The position numbers were made by a program, and so were the translations under genes. DNA of 64,000 nucleotides from Streptomyces sp. SLBN-118 (GTDB taxonomy: Bacteria; Actinomycetota; Actinomycetes; Streptomycetales; Streptomycetaceae), in NCBI RefSeq assembly GCF_006715635.1, contig NZ_VFNP01000001.1:3162001-3226000 (forward strand). The letters run 5' to 3'. Below the pieces are notes generated by a model, which saw only the letters and a list, made by a program, of their open reading frames with translations, did not search any database and was not told where the DNA came from. Positions 1 through 8,602 of this stretch are shown piece by piece. The stretch's first letter is position 1. Each line of letters begins with the position of its first letter.

Positions 1-900
1 GTCCGTCGTCCCCACGATCCAGTGCCGCCCCCAGGGGATGACGAACAGCACGGACTTCTCGGTCCGCAGGATCAGCCCGGTCGACGAGTGGATCCGGTCC
101 TTGGGCACCACCAGATGGATGCCCTTGGAGGCCCGCACATGGAACTGCCCGCGCTCCCCGATCAGCGCCTGGGTGTCGTCCGTCCACACCCCGGTCGCGT
201 TGACGACCTGCTTGGCCCGGATCTCGTACTCCCCGCCGGACTCGACGTCCTGCACCCGCGCGCCGACGACCCGCTCACCCTCCCGCAGAAAGCCGACCAC
301 CCGCGCCCGGCTGGCGGCATGGGCGCCATAGCTCGCGGCCGTCCGTACCAAGGTCGCCACATAGCGGGCGTCGTCCATCTGTGCGTCGTAATACTGCAAC
401 GCCCCGACCAGGGCATCCTTCTTCAGGCAGGGTGCGACCCGCAGCGCTTGCCGCCGCGACAGATGCCGGTGGACGGGCAGGCCGCGCCCATGCCCCGACG
501 ACACCGACATCGCGTCGTACAGCGCGACGCCCGATCCGGCGTAGAGGCGCTCCCAGCCCTTGTGCTGGAGCGGATAGAGGAAGGGCACCGGCTTGACCAG
601 ATGCGGGGCCAGCCGCTCCAGCAGCAGCCCGCGCTCCTTCAGCGCCTCCCGGACGAGTGCGAAGTCCAGCATCTCCAGATAGCGCAGCCCGCCGTGGATC
701 ATCTTGCTCGACCTGCTCGATGTGCCCGACGCCCAGTCCCTCGCCTCGACAAGCCCGGTGGAGAGTCCTCTTGTCGCGGCGTCCAGCGCGGTCCCTGCTC
801 CCACCACGCCCGCGCCGACCACCAGCACGTCCAGTTCACGCTCGGCCATCCCGGCGAGCGCCTCGGCACGCTCCTTAGGTCCCAGTGTCGCTGTCCTCAC
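1..900 (-). CDS. glpD: Glycerol-3-phosphate dehydrogenase GlpD, N-terminal 300 codons (runs off window edge)
   Basis: FAD-dependent glycerol-3-phosphate dehydrogenase, oxidising glycerol-3-phosphate to dihydroxyacetone phosphate at the membrane. The reading frame is open from a GTG start at 900 to the window edge. Visible are an FAD dinucleotide-binding motif (VVGAGVVGAGTA, about residues 27-38), the GlpD hallmark SSKMIHGGLRYLE near residue 65, and IVGTTD at the truncated end, all typical of the family. The GTG start is supported by GGAGGCA just upstream (901-910). The gene is divergent from the dehydrogenase gene at 1131. The C-terminal part lies outside the window. Confidence 0.95.
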   Translation of the reverse strand, partial: MRTATLGPKERAEALAGMAERELDVLVVGAGVVGAGTALDAATRGLSTGLVEARDWASGTSSRSSKMIHGGLRYLEMLDFALVREALKERGLLLERLAPHLVKPVPFLYPLQHKGWERLYAGSGVALYDAMSVSSGHGRGLPVHRHLSRRQALRVAPCLKKDALVGALQYYDAQMDDARYVATLVRTAASYGAHAASRARVVGFLREGERVVGARVQDVESGGEYEIRAKQVVNATGVWTDDTQALIGERGQFHVRASKGIHLVVPKDRIHSSTGLILRTEKSVLFVIPWGRHWIVGTTD

Positions 901-991
901 TGCTGCCTCCCGTCGCCCCCGTACGGCCCCTGCGATCGGGCTCACAACGTCGATTCTGTCCGCAGTCGAGGACTTCAGCCACCGCCTGTGG

Positions 992-1037
992 ATAACACTC
1001 GGACAGCCACAAGCTCGCAATGCGACATATCGTTCAT
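992..1037 (-). promoter_or_regulatory. Candidate glpD promoter and adjoining AT-rich dyad
   Basis: On the minus strand TTGCGA (1015-1020) lies 17 nt from TGTTAT (992-997), each matching 4 of 6 bases of the vegetative consensus. Directly upstream, 1020-1037, is an AT-rich imperfect dyad (ATGCGACATATCGTTCAT) in an otherwise GC-rich region, placed where a regulator could contact the promoter. A 7-bp inverted pair CGCAATG/CATTGCG also flanks it. Glycerol genes in Streptomyces are controlled by the IclR-type regulator GylR, but assigning this dyad to it is only a guess. Confidence 0.4.
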
Positions 1038-1084
1038 ATTTACGCCTAGTCTGACATTGCGCCTGCCTGTTCTGCCCACAGGGC

Positions 1085-1113
1085 TTGCGCTCACTGTCCC
1101 CGCGGCTTATAGG
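1085..1113 (+). promoter_or_regulatory. Candidate promoter for the nucleotide-sugar dehydrogenase paralogue
   Basis: TTGCGC (1085-1090), a 17-nt spacer and TATAGG (1108-1113) sit immediately before the gene at 1131, followed by the purine-rich GGGAAGGA that would act as ribosome binding site. Each hexamer matches 4 of 6 consensus positions. The predicted start of transcription would leave a leader of only about 10 nt, so the GGAAGG overlap with the -10 region makes the exact arrangement uncertain. Confidence 0.35.
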
Positions 1114-1130
1114 GAAGGACGGCCAACGCC

Positions 1131-2372
1131 ATGCCCGCAGATCTCGCCGTCATCGGACTCGGTCATCTCGGCCTGCCCCTCGCCCAGGCCGCCGTAGCCG
1201 CCGGCATCGAGACCATCGGCTATGACACCGAGCCACGCCAGTTGCCCGAACCGGCGGCGGGATGCACTCCGGCCGACATCCGCCGCATGCTCGCCGGTGG
1301 CTTCAGGACCGTCACGGACCCGGCCGAACTCGGACGCGTACGAACCGCCGTCATCTGCGCTCCCACCCCTCTCGGAGCCGACGGGGCGCTCGATCTCACC
1401 GCCCTCGCCGAGTCCGCCCGGACACTCGCCGCGCGGCTGCGCCCGCACACCACCGTGCTGCTCGAATCGGCCGTCCAGCCCGGCACCACGGAGACGTTCC
1501 TCCGCCCGATCCTCGAAGGGGGCTCCGGGCTGCGCGCCGGCCGCGACTTCCATCTCGCGTACTCCCCGAGCCGGGTGGACCCCGGCAGCCGCACCCACGG
1601 CTACGCCAACACCCCCAAAGTCATCGGCGGCCTCACCCCCGCGTGCACCGAATCGGCCGCCGCCTTCTACGGACGCCTCACCGACAAGGTCGTCCGCGCG
1701 CGCGGACCGCGCGAGGCCGAGACCGTCAAGGTCCTCGAAACGAACTTCCGCCACGTCAACATCGCCCTGGTCAACGAGATGGCAGTGCTCTGCCACGACC
1801 TGGGCGTCGACCTCTGGGACGTCATCCGCTGCGCCGAGACCAAGCCCTTCGGCTTCCATGCCTTCCGCCCGGGCCCGGGCGTCGGCGGCCACGGCGTCCC
1901 CCTGGACCCAGGACCTGTCGCGCCGTCCGGCCGCGGCTCCGCCCACCCCCTGCGGATGGTCGGCCTCGCGGAGGAAATCAACACCCGGATGCCGCAATAC
2001 GTCATCCAGCGCTGCGCCACGCTCCTCAACGAACACGGCAAATCGGCCCGCGGGGCGCGTGTGCTGCTCCTCGGCATCACCTACAAGCCGGACCTCCCCG
2101 ACCTGGAGGCGTCCCCTGCCACCGAGGTCGCCCGCCGCCTGATGGACCTGGGCGCGGCCGTCAGCTACCACGACCCGTACGTCCCCGACTGGCGGGTCCA
2201 CGAACTCCCGGTTCCCCGTGCGGACTCGCTCTACGACGCCGCCGCCAGCGCGGATCTGACCGTGCTGCTCCAGCACCACCGCACGTACGACATGCAGGGC
2301 CTGGCCGTGAAGGCCCAACTCCTCCTGGATACAAGGGGAGCCACCCCGGCCGGGGCCGCACACCGCCTCTGA
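1131..2372 (+). CDS. UDP/GDP-sugar dehydrogenase family protein lacking the catalytic cysteine
   Basis: 413 aa, member of the nucleotide-sugar dehydrogenase family (UDP-N-acetyl-mannosaminuronate dehydrogenase-like). The N-terminal Rossmann motif is VIGLGHLGLPLA (residues 8-19). The ESAVQPGTTE loop (112-121) and a Lys-Asn pair in VKVLETNFRHVNIA (K200) follow. The active-site signature reads PGPGVGGHGVPLDP (247-260): the position that is the nucleophilic Cys in oxidising members (GGHCxPxDP) is Gly255. Family knowledge says that Cys forms the thiohemiacetal needed for the second oxidation, so this protein probably does not make a uronic acid in the usual way. It may be a first-step-only enzyme, an epimerase-like protein or a non-catalytic paralogue. 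The start is ATG after GGGAAGGACGG. No sugar-biosynthesis neighbours are present. Confidence 0.8.
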   Translation: MPADLAVIGLGHLGLPLAQAAVAAGIETIGYDTEPRQLPEPAAGCTPADIRRMLAGGFRTVTDPAELGRVRTAVICAPTPLGADGALDLTALAESARTLAARLRPHTTVLLESAVQPGTTETFLRPILEGGSGLRAGRDFHLAYSPSRVDPGSRTHGYANTPKVIGGLTPACTESAAAFYGRLTDKVVRARGPREAETVKVLETNFRHVNIALVNEMAVLCHDLGVDLWDVIRCAETKPFGFHAFRPGPGVGGHGVPLDPGPVAPSGRGSAHPLRMVGLAEEINTRMPQYVIQRCATLLNEHGKSARGARVLLLGITYKPDLPDLEASPATEVARRLMDLGAAVSYHDPYVPDWRVHELPVPRADSLYDAAASADLTVLLQHHRTYDMQGLAVKAQLLLDTRGATPAGAAHRL

Positions 2373-2493
2373 GCCCCCAACAGCCGTATCCAACAGCTCG
2401 ATAACGCGGTGCCTCACTGTCGTACCGGACTGCTAGTGTCCGGGGATCTCGCTCGCACGCTCGTGCGATGCATTCGTTCCTGGGGGATTCCAG

Positions 2494-2982
2494 ATGAGCC
2501 AGCCTGTTTCACCGTCGTCCGGCAACCCGTTCGCCGGCGGCGACGCCCCGTACGCCCCAACTCCGCCTGCGGCGCCGGTCCGTGACAACATCGGCCTCGG
2601 CATCGTCGTCGCCGTCGTCGCCGCACTGATCGGCGCAGGTGCGTACGGCGCCCTCAGCGGCGCCATCGAGCGCGAGATCGGCTACGCGGCCATCGGCGTC
2701 GGCTTCCTCATCGGCTTCGCCGCCGCCAAGGTCGGCGGCCGCAACCCCGTGCTGCCCGTCATCAGCGCGCTGCTGGCGCTCCCCGCCGTGTACCTGGGCC
2801 AGCTGATCGGCGGCGCAGTCGTCCTGGCCAAGCTCACGAACGGCGCCTTCCTGGACATCTTCTTCGACAGGTTCGATGTGCTGACCGATGCATGGAGCGA
2901 ATCGGCGGACGGTATGACGTACCTCTTCCTCGCCGTCGGCGCCGTCGCCGCTTTCGGTGGCGCCAAGAAGGCCAACGGCTAA
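2494..2982 (+). CDS. Small multi-pass membrane protein of unknown function
   Basis: 162 aa, unrecognised function. A proline-rich polar N-terminus (about residues 1-28) precedes four hydrophobic stretches (about 32-54, 62-80, 85-112 and 141-158) rich in Ala, Gly and Val. The ATG start is preceded by GGGGGATTCCAG, a good ribosome binding site. A TAGTGT box about 60 nt upstream is a possible -10. The gene is monocistronic and ends at a strong bidirectional hairpin shared with guaB3. No enzymatic motif is visible. Confidence 0.75.
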   Translation: MSQPVSPSSGNPFAGGDAPYAPTPPAAPVRDNIGLGIVVAVVAALIGAGAYGALSGAIEREIGYAAIGVGFLIGFAAAKVGGRNPVLPVISALLALPAVYLGQLIGGAVVLAKLTNGAFLDIFFDRFDVLTDAWSESADGMTYLFLAVGAVAAFGGAKKANG

Positions 2983-3009
2983 GAGCCACTGGCTGATCGG
3001 GACAAACGC

Positions 3010-3052
3010 GAAGGGGCCCGGCACCGTGCGCCGCCCGGTGCCGGGCCCCTTC
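3010..3052. terminator. Strong bidirectional terminator
   Basis: A perfect 17-bp inverted repeat, GAAGGGGCCCGGCACCG (3010-3026) and its complement (3036-3052), with a 9-nt loop. It lies between the convergent membrane-protein gene (+) and guaB3 (-), and would stop transcription from both sides. Confidence 0.9.
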
Positions 3053-3101
3053 GTATGTCACTCGTATGTGACTTCGTACGTGCCTCCGTACGCGGTCGGA
3101 T

Positions 3102-4226
3102 TCAGCGGCGGTGCTGCGAGTCCGCCACCGTCACCTCGACGCGCTGGAACTCCTTGAGCTCGCTGTAGCCCGTCGTCGCCATCGCGCGGCGCAGGGCGCC
3201 GAAGAAGTTCATCGAGCCGTCGGGGCTGTGCGAGGGACCGGTGAGAACTTCCTCGGTCGTGCCGACAATGCCCAGGTCCACCAGCTTGCCGCGCGGCACG
3301 TCCTCGTGGACCGCCTCCATGCCCCAGTGGTGGCCGCGGCCCGGCGCGTCCGTCGCGCGGGCGAGCGGGGAGCCGATCATCACCGCGTCGGCGCCGCACG
3401 CGATCGCCTTCGGCAGGTCGCCGGACCAGCCGACGCCACCATCGGCGATGACATGCACATACCGGCCACCGGACTCGTCCATGTAGTCCCGGCGGGCCGC
3501 GGCCACATCGGCCACCGCCGTCGCCATCGGGACCTGGATGCCCAGCACATTGCGCGTGGTGTGCGCGGCGCCGCCGCCGAAGCCGACCAGGACGCCCGCG
3601 GCGCCCGTACGCATCAGATGCAGCGCAGCCGTGTAGGTGGCGCAGCCGCCCACGATGACCGGCACGTCGAGCTCGTAGATGAACTGCTTCAGGTTCAGCG
3701 GTTCGGCAGCGCCCGAGACGTGCTCGGCCGAGACCGTCGTACCGCGGATGACGAAGATGTCCACACCGGCGTCGACAACGGCCTTGGAGAACTGCGCGGT
3801 GCGCTGCGGCGAGAGCGCGGCGGCGGTCACCACACCCGAGTCGCGGACCTCCTTGATCCGCTGCCCGATCAGCTCCTCCTTGATCGGGGCGGCGTAGATC
3901 TCCTGCAGACGGCGGGTCGCTGCCCCCTCGTCCAGCTCGGAGATCTCGTCGAGCAGGGGCTGCGGGTCCTCGTAGCGGGTCCAGAGGCCTTCGAGGTTCA
4001 GTACGCCCAGACCGCCCATCTCACCGATCCGGATCGCGGTCCCCGGGGAGACCACCGAGTCCATCGGAGCGGCCAGGAAGGGCAGCTCGAAGCGGTAGGC
4101 GTCGATCTGCCAGGCGATCGAGACCTCCTTCGGGTCCCGGGTACGCCGGCTCGGTACGACGGCGATGTCATCGAACGCGTACGCCCGGCGGCCGCGCTTG
4201 CCGCGCCCGATCTCGATCTCAGTCAC
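3102..4226 (-). CDS. guaB3: GuaB3, IMP dehydrogenase-related protein without CBS domains
   Basis: 374 aa TIM-barrel protein of the IMPDH/GMPR superfamily. Length and lack of a CBS insert match GuaB3, which sits beside guaB in actinobacteria. The phosphate-binding segments are recognisable (VIADGGVGWSGDLPKAIA near 263-280). Where GuaB has the catalytic loop GPGSICTT, this protein reads GFGGGAAHTT, so residue 222 is His instead of the Cys that attacks IMP. The IMPDH reaction is therefore unlikely by the standard mechanism, and the true role in actinobacteria is unsettled. GTG start at 4226 with GGGAGAGG upstream. Separated from guaB by a terminator, so probably transcribed independently. Confidence 0.9.
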   Translation of the reverse strand: MTEIEIGRGKRGRRAYAFDDIAVVPSRRTRDPKEVSIAWQIDAYRFELPFLAAPMDSVVSPGTAIRIGEMGGLGVLNLEGLWTRYEDPQPLLDEISELDEGAATRRLQEIYAAPIKEELIGQRIKEVRDSGVVTAAALSPQRTAQFSKAVVDAGVDIFVIRGTTVSAEHVSGAAEPLNLKQFIYELDVPVIVGGCATYTAALHLMRTGAAGVLVGFGGGAAHTTRNVLGIQVPMATAVADVAAARRDYMDESGGRYVHVIADGGVGWSGDLPKAIACGADAVMIGSPLARATDAPGRGHHWGMEAVHEDVPRGKLVDLGIVGTTEEVLTGPSHSPDGSMNFFGALRRAMATTGYSELKEFQRVEVTVADSQHRR

Positions 4227-4279
4227 GATGTGTGGCCTCTCCCTCTACGTCTGCGCTACCAGTATCCCCGACGCACACG

Positions 4280-4317
4280 TCAGGGGCGGTCCCGGGAATC
4301 CCCGGGACCGCCCCTGA
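4280..4317 (-). terminator. Terminator downstream of guaB
   Basis: A perfect 17-bp stem, TCAGGGGCGGTCCCGGG (4280-4296) and its complement (4301-4317), with a 4-nt AATC loop. It lies 12 bp past the guaB stop codon and before guaB3, so guaB3 needs read-through or its own promoter in the short interval 4227-4279. Confidence 0.9.
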
Positions 4318-4328
4318 GCACGCGTGGA

Positions 4329-5870
<1,542 letters not shown>

Positions 5871-5956
5871 CTAACGGGCCCGGAAGCCGTCTCATTCCAC
5901 GATCAAGATCGTCGAGCAGCTTTGTGTGTTCATACGTGCGTGAGAAGCCGTACGAC

Positions 5957-5998
5957 TCAATGCCCGGCTCACTGTCGTCAATGTCCGGCTCACCGTCG
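5957..5998. repeat. Two tandem 21-bp repeats at the 3' end of shbA
   Basis: TCAATGCCCGGCTCACTGTCG (5957-5977) is followed directly by a copy with two substitutions (5978-5998). A partial third copy, GGCTCACTG, runs into the shbA stop codon at 6001-6003. It looks like a local tandem duplication of the gene's 3' edge in the shbA-guaB spacer. Confidence 0.7.
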
Positions 5999-6000
5999 GC

Positions 6001-6666
6001 TCACTGCTCGGCCAGGGCGCGCAACCGGCTGAGAGCGCGGTGCTGCGCGACCCGTACCGCGCCGGGAGACATGCCCAGCATCTGGCCCGTCTCCTCGGCG
6101 GTCAGCCCGACCGCGACCCGCAGCACCAGCAGCTCGCGCTGGTTCTCCGGAAGGTTGGCCAGGAGCCTCTTCGCCCACTCGGCGTCGTCGCTGAGCAGTG
6201 CGCGCTCCTCGGGACCGAGGGAGTCGTCCGGCCGCTCGGGCATCTCGTCGGAGGGCACGGCCGTCGATCCCGGATGCCGCATGGCGGCCCGCTGCAGATC
6301 GGCGACCTTGTGCGACGCGATGGCGAAAACGAAGGCCTCGAAGGGCCTTCCGGTGTCCTTGTAGCGCGGCAGTGCCATCAGTACCGCGACACAGACCTCC
6401 TGGGCGAGGTCCTCGACGAAATGACGCGCGTCGCCCGGCAGCCGGCTGAGCCGGGTGCGGCAATAGCGAAGCGCGAGCGGATGGACGCATGCCAGGAGAT
6501 CGTGCGTAGCCTGCTCATCGCCTTCGACGGCACGGTGAACGAGTGCACCGATCACCGTGGTCTCGTCGTCGCGCATCGGTCCATCGTGCCTTGGCGGCTG
6601 AGCGTCCGTGGCACTGCGTCCAATGTTGTGCACCGAAGCGTTATGAGCAGGTGCGCCGGAACTCAT
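6001..6666 (-). CDS. shbA: ECF sigma factor ShbA (sigma-70 family)
   Basis: 221 aa from the chosen start. Region 2 carries [18 protein letters not shown] and region 4 a helix-turn-helix of the form [18 protein letters not shown], followed by a short C-terminus. Sequence and position next to guaB match ShbA, shown in Streptomyces griseus to drive transcription of the principal sigma gene hrdB. I chose ATG at 6666 because GGGAGGGCGC precedes it at good spacing; an in-frame GTG at 6717 and ATG at 6576 are alternatives. No anti-sigma gene accompanies it, unlike mycobacterial sigD with rsdA. Confidence 0.9.
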   Translation of the reverse strand: MSSGAPAHNASVHNIGRSATDAQPPRHDGPMRDDETTVIGALVHRAVEGDEQATHDLLACVHPLALRYCRTRLSRLPGDARHFVEDLAQEVCVAVLMALPRYKDTGRPFEAFVFAIASHKVADLQRAAMRHPGSTAVPSDEMPERPDDSLGPEERALLSDDAEWAKRLLANLPENQRELLVLRVAVGLTAEETGQMLGMSPGAVRVAQHRALSRLRALAEQ

Positions 6667-6857
6667 CTCCTGCGCCCTCCCGTCCCGCTCGACCGACTTG
6701 TCCCCGAGGAACTCCACCCCTCAAGGATGCGGCATCGCGAGGGAAACGGATGCCCTCGGTCATCCGCCGCCCCGCCCACCGGCGGCGGGCGGGGTTCGTC
6801 ACGCCCCCGCGACAGGCCTTCCGTCGGGCCGCGGGGAGTGTCTTTCGGATCGTGACG
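6667..6857. other. Intergenic stretch upstream of shbA
   Basis: No convincing gene. It must contain the shbA promoter, which I could not place confidently. An 8-bp inverted repeat, CCCCGCCC/GGGCGGGG, spans 6770-6794. Open frames here lack recognisable features. Confidence 0.5.
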
Positions 6858-7110
6858 GGCTCGCGTGCCCCGGCACGCTCCCCCACAGCCTTCGGCGTGG
6901 GAGGGGCCCCACCCCCGTAGCCCTTCGGGCACGGGAGGTGCCCCCACGCCGCGTTGTCGTCAGTCGCCGACGCTCCGCATGGGTTCTCCCCCTGCCTTCG
7001 GCGGGGGGACCCCCATCCTCCGTCCTGCGATCGCCCGCACCGCGGTGACAATCGCACGCACCGCGGAGACATCAGCCGCTCCGCGGCGGGCCGCTCGCTG
7101 ACCCGGCTTG
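6858..7110. repeat. Dispersed ~240-bp non-coding repeat, copy 1
   Basis: This interval reappears as its reverse complement at 47545-47778, with long identical blocks such as CAGCCTTCGGCGTGGGAG, CCCTGCCTTCGGCGGGG and CATCAGCCGCTCCGCGGCGG. It contains several small hairpins (for example CCCAC-AGCCTTCGGC-GTGGG and GCCCTTCGGGC). Open frames across it are present in both copies but not conserved as protein. It sits between the 3' end of bldM and shbA. It behaves like a dispersed intergenic palindromic element; no transposase is nearby. Confidence 0.85.
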
Positions 7111-7126
7111 ATCCAAAAGCCACCCT

Positions 7127-7738
7127 CTAGCGCACCAGGCCCCAGCGGAATCCGAGCGCGACGGCGTGCGCCCGGTCCGAGGCGCCGAGCTTCTTGAAAA
7201 GCCGCCTGGCGTGGGTCTTCACGGTGTCCTCGGAGAGGAAGAGCTCCCGGCCGATCTCGGCGTTCGACCGGCCGTGGCTCATGCCTTCGAGGACCTGGAT
7301 CTCACGCGCTGTGAGGGTGGGTGCCGCACCCATTTCGGCCGAGCGCAGCCGTCGTGGGGCGAGCCGCCAGGTCGGGTCGGCGAGCGCCTGGGTGACCGTC
7401 GCCCGCAGTTCGGCCCGCGACGCGTCCTTGTGCAGATAGCCGCGGGCACCGGCGGCGACCGCGAGCGCGACACCGTCCAGGTCCTCGGCGACCGTGAGCA
7501 TGATGATCCGGGCGCCCGGGTCCGCGGACAGCAGCCGGCGGACGGTCTCGACACCGCCGAGTCCGGGCATGCGTACGTCCATCAGAATCAGGTCCGAGCG
7601 GTCGGCGCCCCAGCGGCGGAGCACTTCCTCGCCGTTGGCCGCGGTCGTCACGCGCTCGACGCCGGGCACGGTCGCAACCGCCCGGCGGAGCGCCTCTCGG
7701 GCAAGCGGGGAGTCGTCGCAGACGAGGACGGATGTCAT
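7127..7738 (-). CDS. bldM: BldM, orphan response regulator of development
   Basis: 203 aa of NarL/FixJ type. The receiver domain occupies about residues 1-120, with LILMDVRMPGLGG around the usual phospho-acceptor position. A LuxR-type helix-turn-helix covers about 140-200 (LTAREIQVLEGMSHGRSN, then DTVKTHARRLFKKLG). Sequence and the divergent whiD neighbour identify BldM. In S. coelicolor and S. venezuelae it is needed for aerial development, acts as a homodimer or with WhiI, and does not require phosphorylation. ATG at 7738 with GGAGGGC upstream. A sigma-BldN promoter match lies 126 bp upstream of the start. Confidence 0.97.
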   Translation of the reverse strand: MTSVLVCDDSPLAREALRRAVATVPGVERVTTAANGEEVLRRWGADRSDLILMDVRMPGLGGVETVRRLLSADPGARIIMLTVAEDLDGVALAVAAGARGYLHKDASRAELRATVTQALADPTWRLAPRRLRSAEMGAAPTLTAREIQVLEGMSHGRSNAEIGRELFLSEDTVKTHARRLFKKLGASDRAHAVALGFRWGLVR

Positions 7739-7863
7739 GGCCGCCCTCCGCAGCTGATGCGCGTCACCTTGAGCCTCCAGGCTGGGTACGTTTCGTCACC
7801 TGTGCGGTTGAACGCTTTCGGACATGTGCCCGAGCGCTTGTTCTTTCAACCGCCTCCGCACTC

Positions 7864-7891
7864 TCAACGACGGTCACTCGAAAGAGTTACG
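7864..7891 (-). promoter_or_regulatory. Sigma-BldN-type promoter of bldM
   Basis: On the minus strand CGTAAC (-35, complement of 7886-7891) is followed after exactly 16 nt by CGTTGA (-10, complement of 7864-7869). This is the consensus known for the ECF sigma factor BldN at bldMp1 and the chaplin and rodlin genes. The predicted transcript would have a leader of about 120 nt before the ATG at 7738. An imperfect dyad, AACTC-TTTC-GAGT, overlaps the spacer and could bind a regulator. Confidence 0.85.
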
Positions 7892-8046
7892 GGTCGGACT
7901 CCCGCCTTCGGCACTCTACGTGAGGAGCCGTGCGCGGAGGAGAGCACTGCAGGTGGATGAGCCTTTCACCTGGAAGGCATGCCCCATTTAGCTTCTTTTC
8001 TTCCCTTTTTGCAGTGTCTGTAGCTAGATTCGCAATGAGTCATATT

Positions 8047-8071
8047 TACATCTACTTAGACAGTAGATGTA
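8047..8071. promoter_or_regulatory. Perfect 9-bp inverted repeat in the bldM-whiD intergenic region
   Basis: TACATCTAC (8047-8055), a 7-nt spacer and GTAGATGTA (8063-8071) form an AT-rich perfect dyad 132 bp upstream of whiD. The 465-bp interval 7739-8203 holds no gene. It also has a pyrimidine-rich stretch (7986-8008). The dyad is a candidate operator for divergent developmental control; the binding protein is unknown. A stem-loop in a whiD leader is the alternative. Confidence 0.55.
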
Positions 8072-8203
8072 CGGTCGTGAGGCACAGCGGGTGCCGGACG
8101 GGTGCCGGACATGGCTCGGATCCCGCTCCGGATCCTGACCGTATCCCGCTCGTGCGCCACCTGACCTGTATCCACTCAGCACGGTTTCAAGGGGACATGC
8201 GCT

Positions 8204-8527
8204 ATGGCAGATTTCTCCCGCCTTCCCGGACCCAACGCCGATTTGTGGGACTGGCAGCTCCTCGCAGCCTGCCGCGGGGTGGACAGTTCGCTCTTCTTCC
8301 ACCCCGAGGGCGAGCGGGGAGCCGCACGAAGTGCGCGCGAGAACTCGGCGAAAGAGGTCTGCATGAGGTGCCCGGTACGAGCGGAGTGCGCGGCGCACGC
8401 GCTGGCGGTGCGGGAGCCGTACGGCGTGTGGGGCGGTCTGACGGAGGACGAGCGGGAGGAGCTGATGGGGCGTGCGCGACATCGCCTGATCCCGGCGACC
8501 AGCCTGGGAGGACCGGCGCGGAGCTGA
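8204..8527 (+). CDS. whiD: WhiD, WhiB-family iron-sulfur regulator of sporulation
   Basis: 107 aa. The four cluster-binding cysteines are C23, C53, C56 and C62, followed by GVWGG (74-78), the Wbl turn that contacts sigma region 4. The basic C-terminus is short. Sequence and position divergent from bldM identify WhiD, a [4Fe-4S] nitric-oxide-sensitive protein that binds the principal sigma factor and is required for late sporulation in S. coelicolor. ATG at 8204 with AGGGGA at good spacing. Confidence 0.97.
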   Translation: MADFSRLPGPNADLWDWQLLAACRGVDSSLFFHPEGERGAARSARENSAKEVCMRCPVRAECAAHALAVREPYGVWGGLTEDEREELMGRARHRLIPATSLGGPARS

Positions 8528-8565
8528 CGCCCGCGCTTGGGAGAACGACGAAGAAACGTTCCTGC

Positions 8566-8598
8566 ACCACCCCCGTCCGACGCTCCGGCGGGGGTGGT
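8566..8598. terminator. Bidirectional terminator between whiD and the LysR gene
   Basis: Perfect 10-bp arms, ACCACCCCCG (8566-8575) and CGGGGGTGGT (8589-8598), with a 13-nt interior that itself can pair further (CCG/CGG). It lies between convergent genes. Confidence 0.85.
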
Positions 8599-8602
8599 CC
8601 GG

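Noticed and set aside
6865..7101. Proline/arginine-rich open frames in the dispersed repeat
   Set aside because: Frames exist in both repeat copies but the reading is not conserved; the conserved features are hairpins.
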